Origin: Gemmatimonadaceae bacterium
GTDB lineage: Bacteria > Gemmatimonadota > Gemmatimonadetes > Gemmatimonadales > Gemmatimonadaceae
DNA: 64,000 nt
Direction of reading: 5' to 3'
Assembly (NCBI GenBank): GCA_019186945.1
Contig: JABAQJ010000001.1
Location: forward strand, 248,001 to 312,000
Every line of letters starts with the position of its first letter. The first letter of the stretch is position 1. The notes under the pieces are model-generated. The model was not told where the DNA came from, did not search any database, and saw nothing but the letters and a program-made list of their open reading frames with translations. A program made the translations under genes and the position numbers. Shown here piece by piece: positions 53,654 to 62,719 of the stretch.

Positions 53654-55024
53654 ATGCAACCACGGACCATCGTCTCCATAGAGCAGGACACCGAGGGAGC
53701 GCTGGTGGCGCGCCTGTTGAAGGCGGAAAGCAATCTGCCGAACGCTCGCCAGTCGATACCGATAGGTTTCGATGCCGGTGCAATTCCTGCGATGGACGAC
53801 GAAGCGAAGGTACAACTGTATGGGGCGCTGCTGCGCGACGCGCTGAAGAAACACCCCGCGATCCAGAGCGCCCTTTCGGCCATGTTCCAGCTGCCGGATG
53901 GTCAGTCGCGTGCGCTTTGCTTCGAGATCGTTGCCCTGCAGGGAGAGCAGATCCGATGGGAGGCTCTGTGCGACGATGCCGGTGACTTCGTTGCGCTTGG
54001 CGGTCGATGCCGGGTGAGCCGGATAGCCGACGAGGTCAGCCGGCAGGATGCCGGCATTCGCCCGTTCAACCTGCCGCTGAGGATCTGCGCCTTCATGTCG
54101 GCCGCTGGCCGCGATGCGACGCCCGAGTGGACCGCGTTCGTGTCCGCATTCGATGGCGCGCGTTCGGCGGGTCTGGCCCTGGAGGCGCGCGTGTTCGTGG
54201 GACAGCAACAGCTTCTCGACCGGATCCGGCAGGAACTCGCGGACGGGCAGCATCCGGGCGTCACCATAGCTTCCATGCCGTCGTCCGACCTGGATGTGGA
54301 GGGAGCACTCAACGAGTATCGGCCGCAACTGGTACACTTCTTCTGCCACGGATCGTCCGGGTTCGGCAAGGCGTACCTGGAGTTGGCGACCATCGTCGAC
54401 CACGACACGGAGAGCGTCGAAGGATCGGTCGTGGTGGAAGTCAATTCGCTGGTTGAGGCTGGCGGAGTGCGAAACGCGTGGTTGGTGGTGCTGAACTGCT
54501 GCGAAGGAGCGGCGGCCGGCGAACGACTCGCGTCCATGGCTTTCCGGATCGTGGCGAATGGGAGCGTTCCAGCGGTCATCGGCATGCAGGAGCCCATTCC
54601 GGCAGGCGACGCAAACGTGTTCTGCGAGAAGCTCTATCCCGAACTCTTCCGCCTGCTCTCCGCGACAGCAACGGAGAGTCTGAGCAAGCCGGTGGCGCTG
54701 GACCTGACGGAGACGCTCGTCCCGGCCCGACGCGCCATTCGCAATCGCCACAGGAAGAACCCGTCGAGTTTCCACAACTGGACGCTGCCTGTCCTGTACG
54801 TCCAGAAGGAACCGCTGCAGGTACAATGCCGGCCGGCAGAGTCGGACGAACACTTGGCGTTGATGCGGGATCGGGTGAGGCTGGTCGCAGGTCTCCTGCG
54901 GCAGCTTCCGCCAGATGCGGATCCCGCGTTGCGCGCGCAGTTCCTGGGAGTTCTCGACAAGCCGCCTGTGGTGCCGCCGGAGTTGCGGCCGGACTCGATG
55001 GGACAGATTCCAATCGGCCTGTAG
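53654..55024 (+). CDS. CHAT-family cysteine protease
   Basis: Encodes 456 residues. As with the first gene, two in-frame ATGs bracket a GGGAG site (53644-53648), which favours the second, at 53654. The CHAT domain runs from about residue 95 to 385: QIRWEALCDD, LVHFFCHGSSG with H232, and WLVVLNCCEGAAAGE with C283, an intact His/Cys dyad of clan CD. FRIVANGSVPAVIGMQEPIP follows, the usual S1-pocket region. CHAT enzymes are related to separase and caspases, and in known systems cleave specific protein partners. The partner may be the hydrolase encoded in the same operon. Confidence 0.85.
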   Translation: MQPRTIVSIEQDTEGALVARLLKAESNLPNARQSIPIGFDAGAIPAMDDEAKVQLYGALLRDALKKHPAIQSALSAMFQLPDGQSRALCFEIVALQGEQIRWEALCDDAGDFVALGGRCRVSRIADEVSRQDAGIRPFNLPLRICAFMSAAGRDATPEWTAFVSAFDGARSAGLALEARVFVGQQQLLDRIRQELADGQHPGVTIASMPSSDLDVEGALNEYRPQLVHFFCHGSSGFGKAYLELATIVDHDTESVEGSVVVEVNSLVEAGGVRNAWLVVLNCCEGAAAGERLASMAFRIVANGSVPAVIGMQEPIPAGDANVFCEKLYPELFRLLSATATESLSKPVALDLTETLVPARRAIRNRHRKNPSSFHNWTLPVLYVQKEPLQVQCRPAESDEHLALMRDRVRLVAGLLRQLPPDADPALRAQFLGVLDKPPVVPPELRPDSMGQIPIGL

Positions 55025-55026
55025 GC

Positions 55027-56433
55027 ATGTTCGCGCTCTCCGATCTGCTGCGGATCAACGCCTGGACCGGTGCGGAATCGCCGTCAGCCCAGCCGGCGCT
55101 GAAGTGGGGTCTGAAACGCCGCATGGACGGCCCGTCGGCGGACGACGGGAAGCTGGCCGGACCCGCGAAAGTCACGTCCGAATCCAACTGGAGGCATCCG
55201 GCCATCGGTTGGGGACTCGTGCTGCCGGACAACGACGAACTCGATGCCGCAGCGCGCGCGACTGCCGATGACGCACCACACGCGATCCAGGAATTGGTCG
55301 CGGCGCGTAACAACGCACCGGTGTTCCGGTACGTGACCGGGCACCAGGGAGGATTCCTGCGCCGCTACTTCAGCGACGGGAAGTTCCAGGATCCATCGCT
55401 GGCCGGGAGCGCACCAGGGATCGCGCGCGGGCAGCTACCACGCTACCTGCTCATTTACGCGCCGCCGGAGCGAATACCGTGGCGTTTCCAGTACGTGGCC
55501 AACTCCAGCACCTTCGTCGGACGAATCTGGCTCGAGGGTGACGCACTAACGAACTACGTCAATGCCCTCCTCAAGGACTGGAGCGATACCCCAAGTAACC
55601 CGTTGGCGCCGGTGGTGTGGAGCGTAAACCTCGGAGAGCCGGACATCACGTGGCTGATGGACACGGTGATTTCGAAAAGACTCCGCGACAGGTTTGCCGA
55701 GGGGGAGCTGACGGAAGGCGCGAGCATGTTCAACGACGACGCCACGGCCGCGGCACTGGCATCGGCGCTGGCGAAACACACTCCATCGCTGATCGCGTCC
55801 ACGAGCCACGGAATGACTGGCCCGCTTTCCACGCCAGCGCAGATGAACGCGGACCTCGGGATGCCGGTGGGCGTCGATCACGACCTCGTACGACCGGAGA
55901 CGCTGCTGGATGGCTGGGCGCCTAACGGGGCGATCTGGTACGCGCACGCCTGCTGTTCGGCCGGAAGCGACGCCAGTTCGCGGTACGCAGGGCTGTTCGA
56001 TCCGGGGTCGTCGGTGGCCACGACGCTGGCAGGCGTTGCCGCGACCTGCCAGGATCGGGTGGCGCCGTTGCCGACGGCCCTGCTTGGTGCGAAGCACCCA
56101 TTGCGCGCGTTCGCCGGTCATGTGGAACCGACTTTCGATTGGACCTTGCGCAACCCGGAGACCGGCCAGCCGCTGGCGCACGCGATCGTCGATGCCCTGT
56201 ACACGCGACTGTACCAGCAGGGCGAGGATCGGATGACGTTAGGTCACGCCCTGACGAAAGTGTATGCCGAGGCGGGCGCGTTCCTGGCACAACACGCGCA
56301 GGCGCTCGAGGCTGTCAACCAGGGTGCCGAGCTCGCCCGCGAGCGCGCGCTCTATCGCCAGCTCGTGGCGATGGATCGCCAGCAACTGGTGATACTCGGC
56401 GATCCGACGGTGATGCTCCCACCGCTACCCTGA
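55027..56433 (+). CDS. caspase-clan (gingipain/C25-like) cysteine protease
   Basis: Encodes 468 residues starting two bases after the CHAT gene stop. H261 lies in IASTSHGMTG and C309/C310 in WYAHACCSAGSD, the paired His and Cys of clan CD peptidases. The ending LVILGDPTVMLPP is the pattern that closes C25 (gingipain) and related caspase-like domains. The N-terminal region of about 170 residues (FQYVANSSTFVGRIWLEG) is not assigned. No signal peptide is seen, so it acts inside the cell, unlike secreted gingipains. A third caspase-clan member in one operon suggests a proteolytic cascade. Confidence 0.78.
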   Translation: MFALSDLLRINAWTGAESPSAQPALKWGLKRRMDGPSADDGKLAGPAKVTSESNWRHPAIGWGLVLPDNDELDAAARATADDAPHAIQELVAARNNAPVFRYVTGHQGGFLRRYFSDGKFQDPSLAGSAPGIARGQLPRYLLIYAPPERIPWRFQYVANSSTFVGRIWLEGDALTNYVNALLKDWSDTPSNPLAPVVWSVNLGEPDITWLMDTVISKRLRDRFAEGELTEGASMFNDDATAAALASALAKHTPSLIASTSHGMTGPLSTPAQMNADLGMPVGVDHDLVRPETLLDGWAPNGAIWYAHACCSAGSDASSRYAGLFDPGSSVATTLAGVAATCQDRVAPLPTALLGAKHPLRAFAGHVEPTFDWTLRNPETGQPLAHAIVDALYTRLYQQGEDRMTLGHALTKVYAEAGAFLAQHAQALEAVNQGAELARERALYRQLVAMDRQQLVILGDPTVMLPPLP

Positions 56434-56434
56434 G

Positions 56435-57250
56435 GTGACGCCGCTCGCGTCGGCCGGCGATGGGAAGAGGCGGGCCGATCCGCGCCGCCGGCGAATCGTC
56501 CGCGGCATCCTCGTCATGCTCGTGGCGGCCATCGGTAACGCCGGATGCACGCACGACATCCACCTCGCACCCGCGCCTCCCCTGGCGGCAGCCACAACAA
56601 CTACCGGGCCGTGGGCAAGCATGATCTTCGCCGCCCGCACGGACAGTGGTGTGGTGGTGATCGACTTGGGGTGGACCGGTGCCGACAAGGCACTGCGGTC
56701 CCTGCTCACGCAGTTGGGAGCCACAACGGCAGACGTGCGCTGGACCTTCCTGACGCACGCCCATCGCGACCACATCGGCGCCTGGCGCACGGTGCAAGCA
56801 TCGACACTCGTGCTTGGACGCGACGAGATCCCTTTCTTCACAGGCAGCGCGCGGTACACCGGACTGGTACCTCGGATCGGCGATCGGCTGGTGTCGTATC
56901 CGCATCCGGGAAAGGGCGAGCTCCGTCTGCTGCCGATCGCGACCGATACCGCGTTCGTACTGGGCCGCGACACGCTTCGAGCCTTCCCCGTACCCGGTCA
57001 CACCGCGGGGAGCACGGTCTACCTCTTTCGTGAGACGCTGTTCGCCGGGGACGCCGTAAACTGGCGTGTGACGAGCGGTTTTCGTGGCGCGCGAAGCGAG
57101 TATTCCGATGATCCGAAGCGGAGCCGTGCGAGCTTGGCGTCGCTGCTTCGGCGGATCGATTCGGCAGGTGTGCGCTGGCGCGTCCTGTGCACGGCACACG
57201 GGAAATGCGGGCTTGCGGATTCAACGCTCCGCGCGAGGATTCTGCGGTAG
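56435..57250 (+). CDS. metallo-beta-lactamase-fold lipoprotein
   Basis: Encodes 271 residues from a GTG one base after the previous stop; an ATG at 56516 is an alternative. A basic N-region and ILVMLVAAIGNAGC form a lipoprotein signal. The MBL zinc motif is H108-A-H110-R-D112-H113 (THAHRDHIG), followed by PGHTAGSTVYLF and AGDAVNWR. It may hydrolyse a beta-lactam or another ester or thioester in the periplasm. The close spacing suggests readthrough from the caspase-clan operon, but export and Gemmatimonadota-style composition suggest an independent role. Confidence 0.82.
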   Translation: MTPLASAGDGKRRADPRRRRIVRGILVMLVAAIGNAGCTHDIHLAPAPPLAAATTTTGPWASMIFAARTDSGVVVIDLGWTGADKALRSLLTQLGATTADVRWTFLTHAHRDHIGAWRTVQASTLVLGRDEIPFFTGSARYTGLVPRIGDRLVSYPHPGKGELRLLPIATDTAFVLGRDTLRAFPVPGHTAGSTVYLFRETLFAGDAVNWRVTSGFRGARSEYSDDPKRSRASLASLLRRIDSAGVRWRVLCTAHGKCGLADSTLRARILR

Positions 57251-57275
57251 CCTGGCAGTTCAAGAGGAGGAAGCG

Positions 57276-57680
57276 ATGTACCGGCAAGCCCTGCTGGCCA
57301 CCTTGATCGCGATGTCGACCGCGGCGTGCGCCAGTGGCGGGAATGCCAGCGCCACGGGCGCCCTGACGTCGCGGCAGTCCGATATCATCACGCGCAGCGA
57401 GATCGCGGAGACGCAGGGACTCCTGACGGCCTGGGACGCGGTACAACGCCTCCGTCCGCGCTTTCTAAGGAATGCCGGCCGCACCAGCGTCCGTGGCAGC
57501 GGAGACAATCGGGCAATCGTGCGAGTCGACGACAATGTCGCCGGTTTGCCGGAAGTCCTGCGCTCCATCGACATCAGCGAGGTCATGGAGATTCGGTATT
57601 ACTCGGCCGTCGATGCTACCGCACGGTTCGGCGGGATGTATGGGCGAGGCATCATCCACGTGATCACACGACAGCGTTGA
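57276..57680 (+). CDS. small lipoprotein with TonB-plug-like ending
   Basis: Encodes 134 residues from the ATG at 57276, preceded by GAGGAGG, 25 bases after the MBL gene. The lipobox is IAMSTAAC. The segment RPRFLRNAGRTSV and the ending MEIRYYSAVDATARFGG then MYGRGIIHVITRQR resembles the end of TonB plug domains. Proteins of this type are common in Gemmatimonadota, and their function is unknown. Confidence 0.75.
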   Translation: MYRQALLATLIAMSTAACASGGNASATGALTSRQSDIITRSEIAETQGLLTAWDAVQRLRPRFLRNAGRTSVRGSGDNRAIVRVDDNVAGLPEVLRSIDISEVMEIRYYSAVDATARFGGMYGRGIIHVITRQR

Positions 57681-57718
57681 GCGGTCGACCGCATCGGCCC
57701 AGGCCGAGCACGACCGCT
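57680..57718. terminator. nested inverted repeats between convergent genes
   Basis: Outer stem AGCGGTCG (57680-57687) / CGACCGCT (57711-57718). Inside lie the 12-base perfect palindrome GCGGTCGACCGC and a TCGGC/GCCGA stem. It spans the 36-base gap between the lipoprotein stop at 57680 and the FG-GAP gene stop at 57717 and should terminate both transcripts. Confidence 0.65.
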
Positions 57719-59066
57719 ATCGACTTTCCGGCGTAATGACGAGGGCTCGACCGCTGTAATCCGTGGGATCGATGTGGCGGGTGACGGCAGTGCGTCGCGC
57801 GCCGCTGTTGAAGTACGTCAGCTCGACGTCGACCGACCGAACGACGGCTGGGAGTCCGAAATGCAGCGGCGCCATGCCCTGCGCGCAGTAGCCGCTGCCG
57901 GAATCGACGAGCCGTGTGGCGAGCAGTCGGCCGGTGGACGTGTCGTACAGGCGGACCTCTGCGCCTGGAAGCGTCCAGCGACGTACCGAATCGAGCGCAA
58001 CGACCGCCAGCGATCGCGTTGCGGCAGATACCGGCAACGTGTTGCGCATCAGGTAGTGCTTGCCTTGCGCGTGGTTGTTCGCGAGCGCGATGTCCAGCGC
58101 GCCATCGCGGTCATAGTCAGCGACGGCCACGCCGTGGCTGGCGCCGTGCTCGACGAACGGCTGCGGGAGGACGTCGGTCCAGCCGGACATCGTACGCTTG
58201 TACAAGTGGTCGCGAGCTTCCGGTTGAGCCGAAAGGAAACTCGATACGTATAGCTCCAACATGCCGTCATTGTCGAAGTCGCCCCATGCTGTGGTGACGT
58301 CGTGGGTATCGCTAGCGAGCGGAGTGCCGGGTGCCGCGTTCCGGAAGCGGCCACCGCCCAGGTTCTCCCACAGCAGGTCCGGGCCGTAGGCGGCGACGTA
58401 GAGGTCCAGATCGCCGTCGTTGTCGAAATCGGCGGCTGCTGCGCCCACGCCACCGATGTCGCTGCGCCTGCCCGGGTTGTCCATTCCGAGTGCAGGCGCA
58501 ACATCTGTGAAGCGTCCTTCATCGTTGCGATAGAGCCCGTCGGTGTCGCCGTCCTGGTTGGCGACGAACAGGTCGAGGTCGCCATCCTGGTCGTAGTCCA
58601 CCCAGGCCGGTTGCCTGGTCGTGCCATCGAGGTCGAGGTTCAGCGATGCCGCCACGTCCGTGAAGTCGCCGCCATCGTTCCGGTACAGGCGTGTCCGGGC
58701 GTCACGTGCCGCCGCGAATCCGAGGAAGAGATCCGGATCGCCGTCGCTATCGAAGTCGCCCCACGAGGCCGCGCGCGTCTCGAACGGGACCGTCAGTCCG
58801 GCCGCGGCTGCAACGTCGACAAACCGTCCCCCTTCGTTGCGGTAAAGCCGGTTAGGCGCGCCGCGAAAACCGACGAAAAGATCCAGATCGCCGTCGCCAT
58901 CGTAGTCTGCCCAGGCGTTCGGCTGGCCACCGGGAGCGGAGAACAGATCCTGCTGCACACGCTCGAACCCGATGGCGTTCGCCGCGGTTGACGGTACCGG
59001 AGCCGGTGTGTTATTGCAACTGGCGACAAGTACGAGTGCGACGGGTAGCGCCAGATTCCGCGTCAT
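57717..59066 (-). CDS. FG-GAP/VCBS-repeat lipoprotein, CRTAC1-like
   Basis: Encodes 449 residues. The lipobox LVLVASC follows the signal. At least five repeats of the calcium-binding type DYDGDGDLDLFV, DFDSDGDPDLFLG, DYDQDGDLDLFVA, DFDNDGDLDLYVA, DFDNDGMLELYV form a seven-bladed propeller. The C-terminal part (VDVELTYFNSGARR) fits the ASPIC/UnbV domain usual in CRTAC1-like proteins. It is probably a surface protein binding another protein or calcium. The upstream hairpin at 59079-59108 could affect its expression. Confidence 0.88.
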   Translation of the reverse strand: MTRNLALPVALVLVASCNNTPAPVPSTAANAIGFERVQQDLFSAPGGQPNAWADYDGDGDLDLFVGFRGAPNRLYRNEGGRFVDVAAAAGLTVPFETRAASWGDFDSDGDPDLFLGFAAARDARTRLYRNDGGDFTDVAASLNLDLDGTTRQPAWVDYDQDGDLDLFVANQDGDTDGLYRNDEGRFTDVAPALGMDNPGRRSDIGGVGAAAADFDNDGDLDLYVAAYGPDLLWENLGGGRFRNAAPGTPLASDTHDVTTAWGDFDNDGMLELYVSSFLSAQPEARDHLYKRTMSGWTDVLPQPFVEHGASHGVAVADYDRDGALDIALANNHAQGKHYLMRNTLPVSAATRSLAVVALDSVRRWTLPGAEVRLYDTSTGRLLATRLVDSGSGYCAQGMAPLHFGLPAVVRSVDVELTYFNSGARRTAVTRHIDPTDYSGRALVITPESR

Positions 59067-59078
59067 GGCTCAGTTCCA

Positions 59079-59108
59079 GTGACCGTGGACCGCGACCGCG
59101 GCGGTCAC
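59079..59108. other. inverted repeat just upstream of the FG-GAP gene
   Basis: GTGACCG (59079-59085) / CGGTCAC (59102-59108) with a GC-rich 16-base spacer, 13 bases upstream of the minus-strand ATG at 59066. It is placed where a leader hairpin or operator would act; which one cannot be told. Confidence 0.35.
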
Positions 59109-59303
59109 GGCACCCGGCGAGTCGACCGTGCAAGCGTGTCCGTCGGCCAGCACACGACCGGTCTGCGTTCGGCTGTCGGAATGCACGCGATCGAAGCGAG
59201 GCACGTCCACGTATGCGACCGGTGCATTTGGAAGAATAACGAGATCCCGGTGGCAGGGTGTTCGAGAGGGACTCGGGAATCTGCCGTCGCCCCGTGTCTT
59301 GCG

Positions 59304-60998
59304 TCAGGGGCGAGGCGCGGGAACTCGTGCCACTCGCCGGGCGATTTCACCCTGGTTCAGCCGCAAGGTGTCCATGGGCGTCAGGCGGTCCGAGCCGAGT
59401 CGTCGGTTCAACGTCAACAGGGTTCGGGAAGGAAGGCCGCAGAACGAGATTCCGCCGCGCGAGTCGGATGTCCCGTCCTGCTGGCGCGTAGTGGAGAGCA
59501 GGTTCGCGCCGGATCCCGAGACCTCCAGCCAAGTCACGGCGAGGTCGGCGAACGCGAGCGGGCCCTCGGTGGCGGCGTTGCGAACGCTGACATGCAGCGT
59601 CCCTCGATCGCGAGCGGGCGGTCTGGTCGGGCACAACCGACTCACGATCTCACGGGTGTTGCTGGCGCGCAAGTTGAGCCGCACGGTCTCGCCCTCGGCG
59701 AGGACGGCGTCAGCGGACGCTGCTTTCAGGCCAATCGCGTCGTAATCCGCGTGCTCGACGACGACGTCGAAGTTGCCCGCCGGGAGCGAATCCAGCGCGA
59801 ACGTGCCGCTGGCGCCAGTCACGCCCGAGTACGGCGTGCCGTCGAGCCGGACCCGGGCTCCGGCAAGCGGACGTCGCAGGCTGTCCAGTACCTCGCCAAT
59901 GAGCATCGCGGGCTTCTCATAGACCCGCAGGCCCTCGGCGGTGACGTCGCCACCTTCTTCCCGAAGGCGATAGACCACGGATCTCACCAGAACGCTGGGT
60001 GCGGTACTGGTCAGCCCGACCGGTGGCGACACGGATCGTCCGACCTGCGGCATGCGGATGAACCAGCGTCGCACGATCCACGCTCCGGATCGGAGCCGCG
60101 CGAAGTGGACCTCGCCGCCCAGTCGGAGGTTGTCGGCGAAGTCGTCGAGGTTCGTGTATTGGTACTCCACGAACCTCAGCTCGAACGTCCGGGCATCCAA
60201 CCACAGCGTGCCACGCACGTCGCCCACATCCCGCCGCTTCGCAGGCTCGAATTGCAACCCGACCATACCTTTGCGGTCGCGCGACGGTCGCGCGTACCCG
60301 AAGCAGTGATCGGCCTGGAACCGGTCGGAGAGCAGCACGGCCGCGTCGGGCGCGAAATACAGTGTCGAACCATCCTGATCCTTGCGCCAGAAGCCGTGTG
60401 CCGAGAGAGATTCCGCCGGGAGCGAGAAGAATGGTCGATCGACCACGCCCTGGACGTCGGAGCGCGTCTCGTCTATCACCTTGAGCGTCGCCGGGTCGAT
60501 TTGTCTGACGTAGCGCACCAGGCGGGCGCTAAAGAGCCGGTCGCGGAGCGAGATTTGCGTAGCGGCCAGGGCTGTGCGCGCCTCGTCCCAGAGCGCGGCC
60601 ACGCGCGCTCCGTCCCTGTCGTCGCGTTTGCACAACGGAAGCGCCGTAACGACTACTTCGGGCAATGTGTAGAGCAGAGCATCGAGCTGCACGTTCAGCT
60701 CACGCGACTCTCCTGTTGCCAGATCAAACATCGCGGATGTGTACCGCCGCACGCCGATGCGCTTGGCCTCGATTCGATAGCGGCCGGCGGATGGCGCTCG
60801 GACGCCGTAAAGGCCGCGATCGCTCGTCAGCGCCGATGCAACCGTACGTGCCGAGTCGTCCACGAGTGCGACGAGGACTCCGCTCAATGGGGCTCCGGTA
60901 TTCCCCTCGGTTACGGTTCCGCGGACCAGCTGTGCCTGTGTTATCGGCGCACGAACGAGGCAGAGGAGCGTCAGGATGCGCGCAATACGGGACATCAT
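59304..60998 (-). CDS. secreted protein with carboxypeptidase-regulatory-like domains
   Basis: Encodes 564 residues with a signal peptide ending near TQAQ. Residues about 24-100 form a carboxypeptidase-regulatory-like beta-sandwich (VRGTVTEGNTGAPLSGVLV), and a second one occurs near residues 370-440 (IGEVLDSLRRPLAGARVRL). The large middle (RLVRYVRQIDPATLKVID, YFAPDAAVLLSDRF, GTLWLDARTFELRFVEY) is beta-rich and resembles proteins of Gemmatimonadota that sit beside TonB receptors, but no barrel is present. It is probably periplasmic or surface-exposed. Function unknown. Confidence 0.8.
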   Translation of the reverse strand: MMSRIARILTLLCLVRAPITQAQLVRGTVTEGNTGAPLSGVLVALVDDSARTVASALTSDRGLYGVRAPSAGRYRIEAKRIGVRRYTSAMFDLATGESRELNVQLDALLYTLPEVVVTALPLCKRDDRDGARVAALWDEARTALAATQISLRDRLFSARLVRYVRQIDPATLKVIDETRSDVQGVVDRPFFSLPAESLSAHGFWRKDQDGSTLYFAPDAAVLLSDRFQADHCFGYARPSRDRKGMVGLQFEPAKRRDVGDVRGTLWLDARTFELRFVEYQYTNLDDFADNLRLGGEVHFARLRSGAWIVRRWFIRMPQVGRSVSPPVGLTSTAPSVLVRSVVYRLREEGGDVTAEGLRVYEKPAMLIGEVLDSLRRPLAGARVRLDGTPYSGVTGASGTFALDSLPAGNFDVVVEHADYDAIGLKAASADAVLAEGETVRLNLRASNTREIVSRLCPTRPPARDRGTLHVSVRNAATEGPLAFADLAVTWLEVSGSGANLLSTTRQQDGTSDSRGGISFCGLPSRTLLTLNRRLGSDRLTPMDTLRLNQGEIARRVARVPAPRP

Positions 60999-61022
60999 GG
61001 GCTCACCCGGTACGCATCCAGC

Positions 61023-62552
61023 CTAACGCCGTCGAGACGTGCGGCGCGGTTTGAGCACGCCCATTGCGTCACGCACCAGCGTTCCCGTGATGGCCACGGC
61101 GGCGGTGCGCAGGACGCTCCGTCCGATGCTCGAGCCGAAGATCTGGCTCAGGAGACCGCCGCCGCTCCCGGCCGGTGCCGGATCGCGGCCTGTCGGCGCG
61201 GCGTCGTCGGTATCGGCCAATCGGGCGGCGAGCATCTCTCTCGCGCTCTCGTTGTCCACGGCCTGCGCATACTTCCGGATCTGCGGCGTGTTCAACCGTT
61301 GCGGCCACTCGGCGTCTGTGAGCGGTCCCATGCGACTCCGTGGCGGGATCAGGCGCGTCGCGAAAGGCGGCGTTGGCGTGCCCCTGGTCGTCAGCGTCGT
61401 GACGAGCGCTTCGCCGGTCCCTAACGAGGTCAATGTCTGCGGCACGTTGTAGAACGCTGTCTTCGGGAATGTCCGGGCAGCTGCCCTGAGCGCGGCCTCG
61501 TCGTCAGGCGTGAACGCGCGCAGCGCATGCTGAACGCGCTGGCCCAGCTGTGCCAGAACGGTTTCGGGTATGTCCTTCGGGCTCTGTGTGATGAAGAAGA
61601 TCCCCACGCCTTTCGATCGGATCAGGCGCACGACCTGTTCGATTTGCTCCAGCAACGCGGCGCTGGCGTTGTCGAACAGCAGGTGTGCCTCGTCGAAGAA
61701 GAAGACCAGCTTCGGCTTGTCGAGGTCGCCCACCTCGGGAAGCTCGTTGTACAGAGAGGCGAGCATCCACAGCATGAACGTCGAGAACAGTGCGGGTCGC
61801 TGCTGCACATCGGCGAGTTCGAGAATGCTGATGACGCCCCGGCCATCCCGTTCGATCTGGAGCAGATCGTCCAGATCGAACATCGGCTCGCCAAAAAACT
61901 TCCCTGCTCCCTGCTGCTCCAGCTCGATCATCTCGCGAAGAAGGACGCCGACCGTTGCTCTGGACATCCCTCCGTAGTCCTTCAGCTCCTCCGCGCCCTC
62001 CCCTGTCAGGTACTGAAGCACGGCCTTGAGGTCGGCCAGGTCGAGCAGGAGGAGTTTCTGGTCGTCGCAGAACTTGAACACCATCGAGAGTACGGAGCTC
62101 TGCGTCTCGTTCAGGCCAAGAACCCTGGACAGCAGCAGCGGCCCGAAGGACGACACCGTCGCGCGCAACTGCGCGCCTCGGGCTCCAGTGAGGCTCAGGA
62201 ACTCGACGGGAAACCCAGCGCTTTCCCAGGCGTACCCCGTATCCCTGGTGCGCTGCGTGAGCTTCTCGTTCGCCTCGCCGGGAACGCATACCCCGGACAG
62301 GTCGCCCTTGAGGTCCGCCATGAAAACCGGTACGCCGTGGGCGGACAATTGCTCGGCGATCAGCTGCAGGGATCTGGTTTTCCCTGTGCCGGTCGCGCCC
62401 GCGATCAGGCCGTGCCGGTTCATCATCCCGAGCGGGATGCCAACCGCTGGGTCCGGGTGGCACTCCCCCTCGTGCACTATGGCGCCGAGGACGATTGAAT
62501 CGGCAGCGTGCGGGAAGGCGCTGCTCGCAGCCTCGAGAACGGCTGGGTTCAT
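61023..62552 (-). CDS. HerA/FtsK-superfamily ATPase, DUF853 (YjgR-like)
   Basis: Encodes 509 residues. Walker A GATGTGKT (52-59) and Walker B LVFFFDEAHLL place it in the HerA-FtsK group; FITQSPKDIPETVLAQLG is typical of DUF853/YjgR. Members are putative DNA-translocating ATPases, and their cellular role is not well established. No NurA nuclease or DNA-repair partner is adjacent. The last 90 residues include an alanine-rich linker and a basic tail (PRRTSRRR) that may touch nucleic acid. It is followed by a single-gene gap to the carboxypeptidase-regulatory protein. Confidence 0.9.
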   Translation of the reverse strand: MNPAVLEAASSAFPHAADSIVLGAIVHEGECHPDPAVGIPLGMMNRHGLIAGATGTGKTRSLQLIAEQLSAHGVPVFMADLKGDLSGVCVPGEANEKLTQRTRDTGYAWESAGFPVEFLSLTGARGAQLRATVSSFGPLLLSRVLGLNETQSSVLSMVFKFCDDQKLLLLDLADLKAVLQYLTGEGAEELKDYGGMSRATVGVLLREMIELEQQGAGKFFGEPMFDLDDLLQIERDGRGVISILELADVQQRPALFSTFMLWMLASLYNELPEVGDLDKPKLVFFFDEAHLLFDNASAALLEQIEQVVRLIRSKGVGIFFITQSPKDIPETVLAQLGQRVQHALRAFTPDDEAALRAAARTFPKTAFYNVPQTLTSLGTGEALVTTLTTRGTPTPPFATRLIPPRSRMGPLTDAEWPQRLNTPQIRKYAQAVDNESAREMLAARLADTDDAAPTGRDPAPAGSGGGLLSQIFGSSIGRSVLRTAAVAITGTLVRDAMGVLKPRRTSRRR

Positions 62553-62719
62553 GGCGGTAGGCGCGGTGACAGGTTCGGCGTTCCGTCCAAGCTACTGTCG
62601 TGCCGGTGTCGACGCCACGGCCGGACATGCCTAACGCTTGCTGGTCGCCGGGCGGGGCGTGCCTCGGCAGAATGCGAATCGGGCGCAGTCGATTCCCGGC
62701 TGCAGCCGGAACCCGCCAT

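Noticed and set aside
54478-55026. 183-codon upstream extension of the C25-like gene
   Set aside because: It is the +1 shadow of the CHAT gene; the ATG at 55027 gives the conserved protein and a two-base gap.
50797-56433. CRISPR-linked TPR-CHAT (type III-E) system
   Set aside because: No gRAMP/Cas7-11, no TPR repeats and no CRISPR array; only the CHAT fold is shared.
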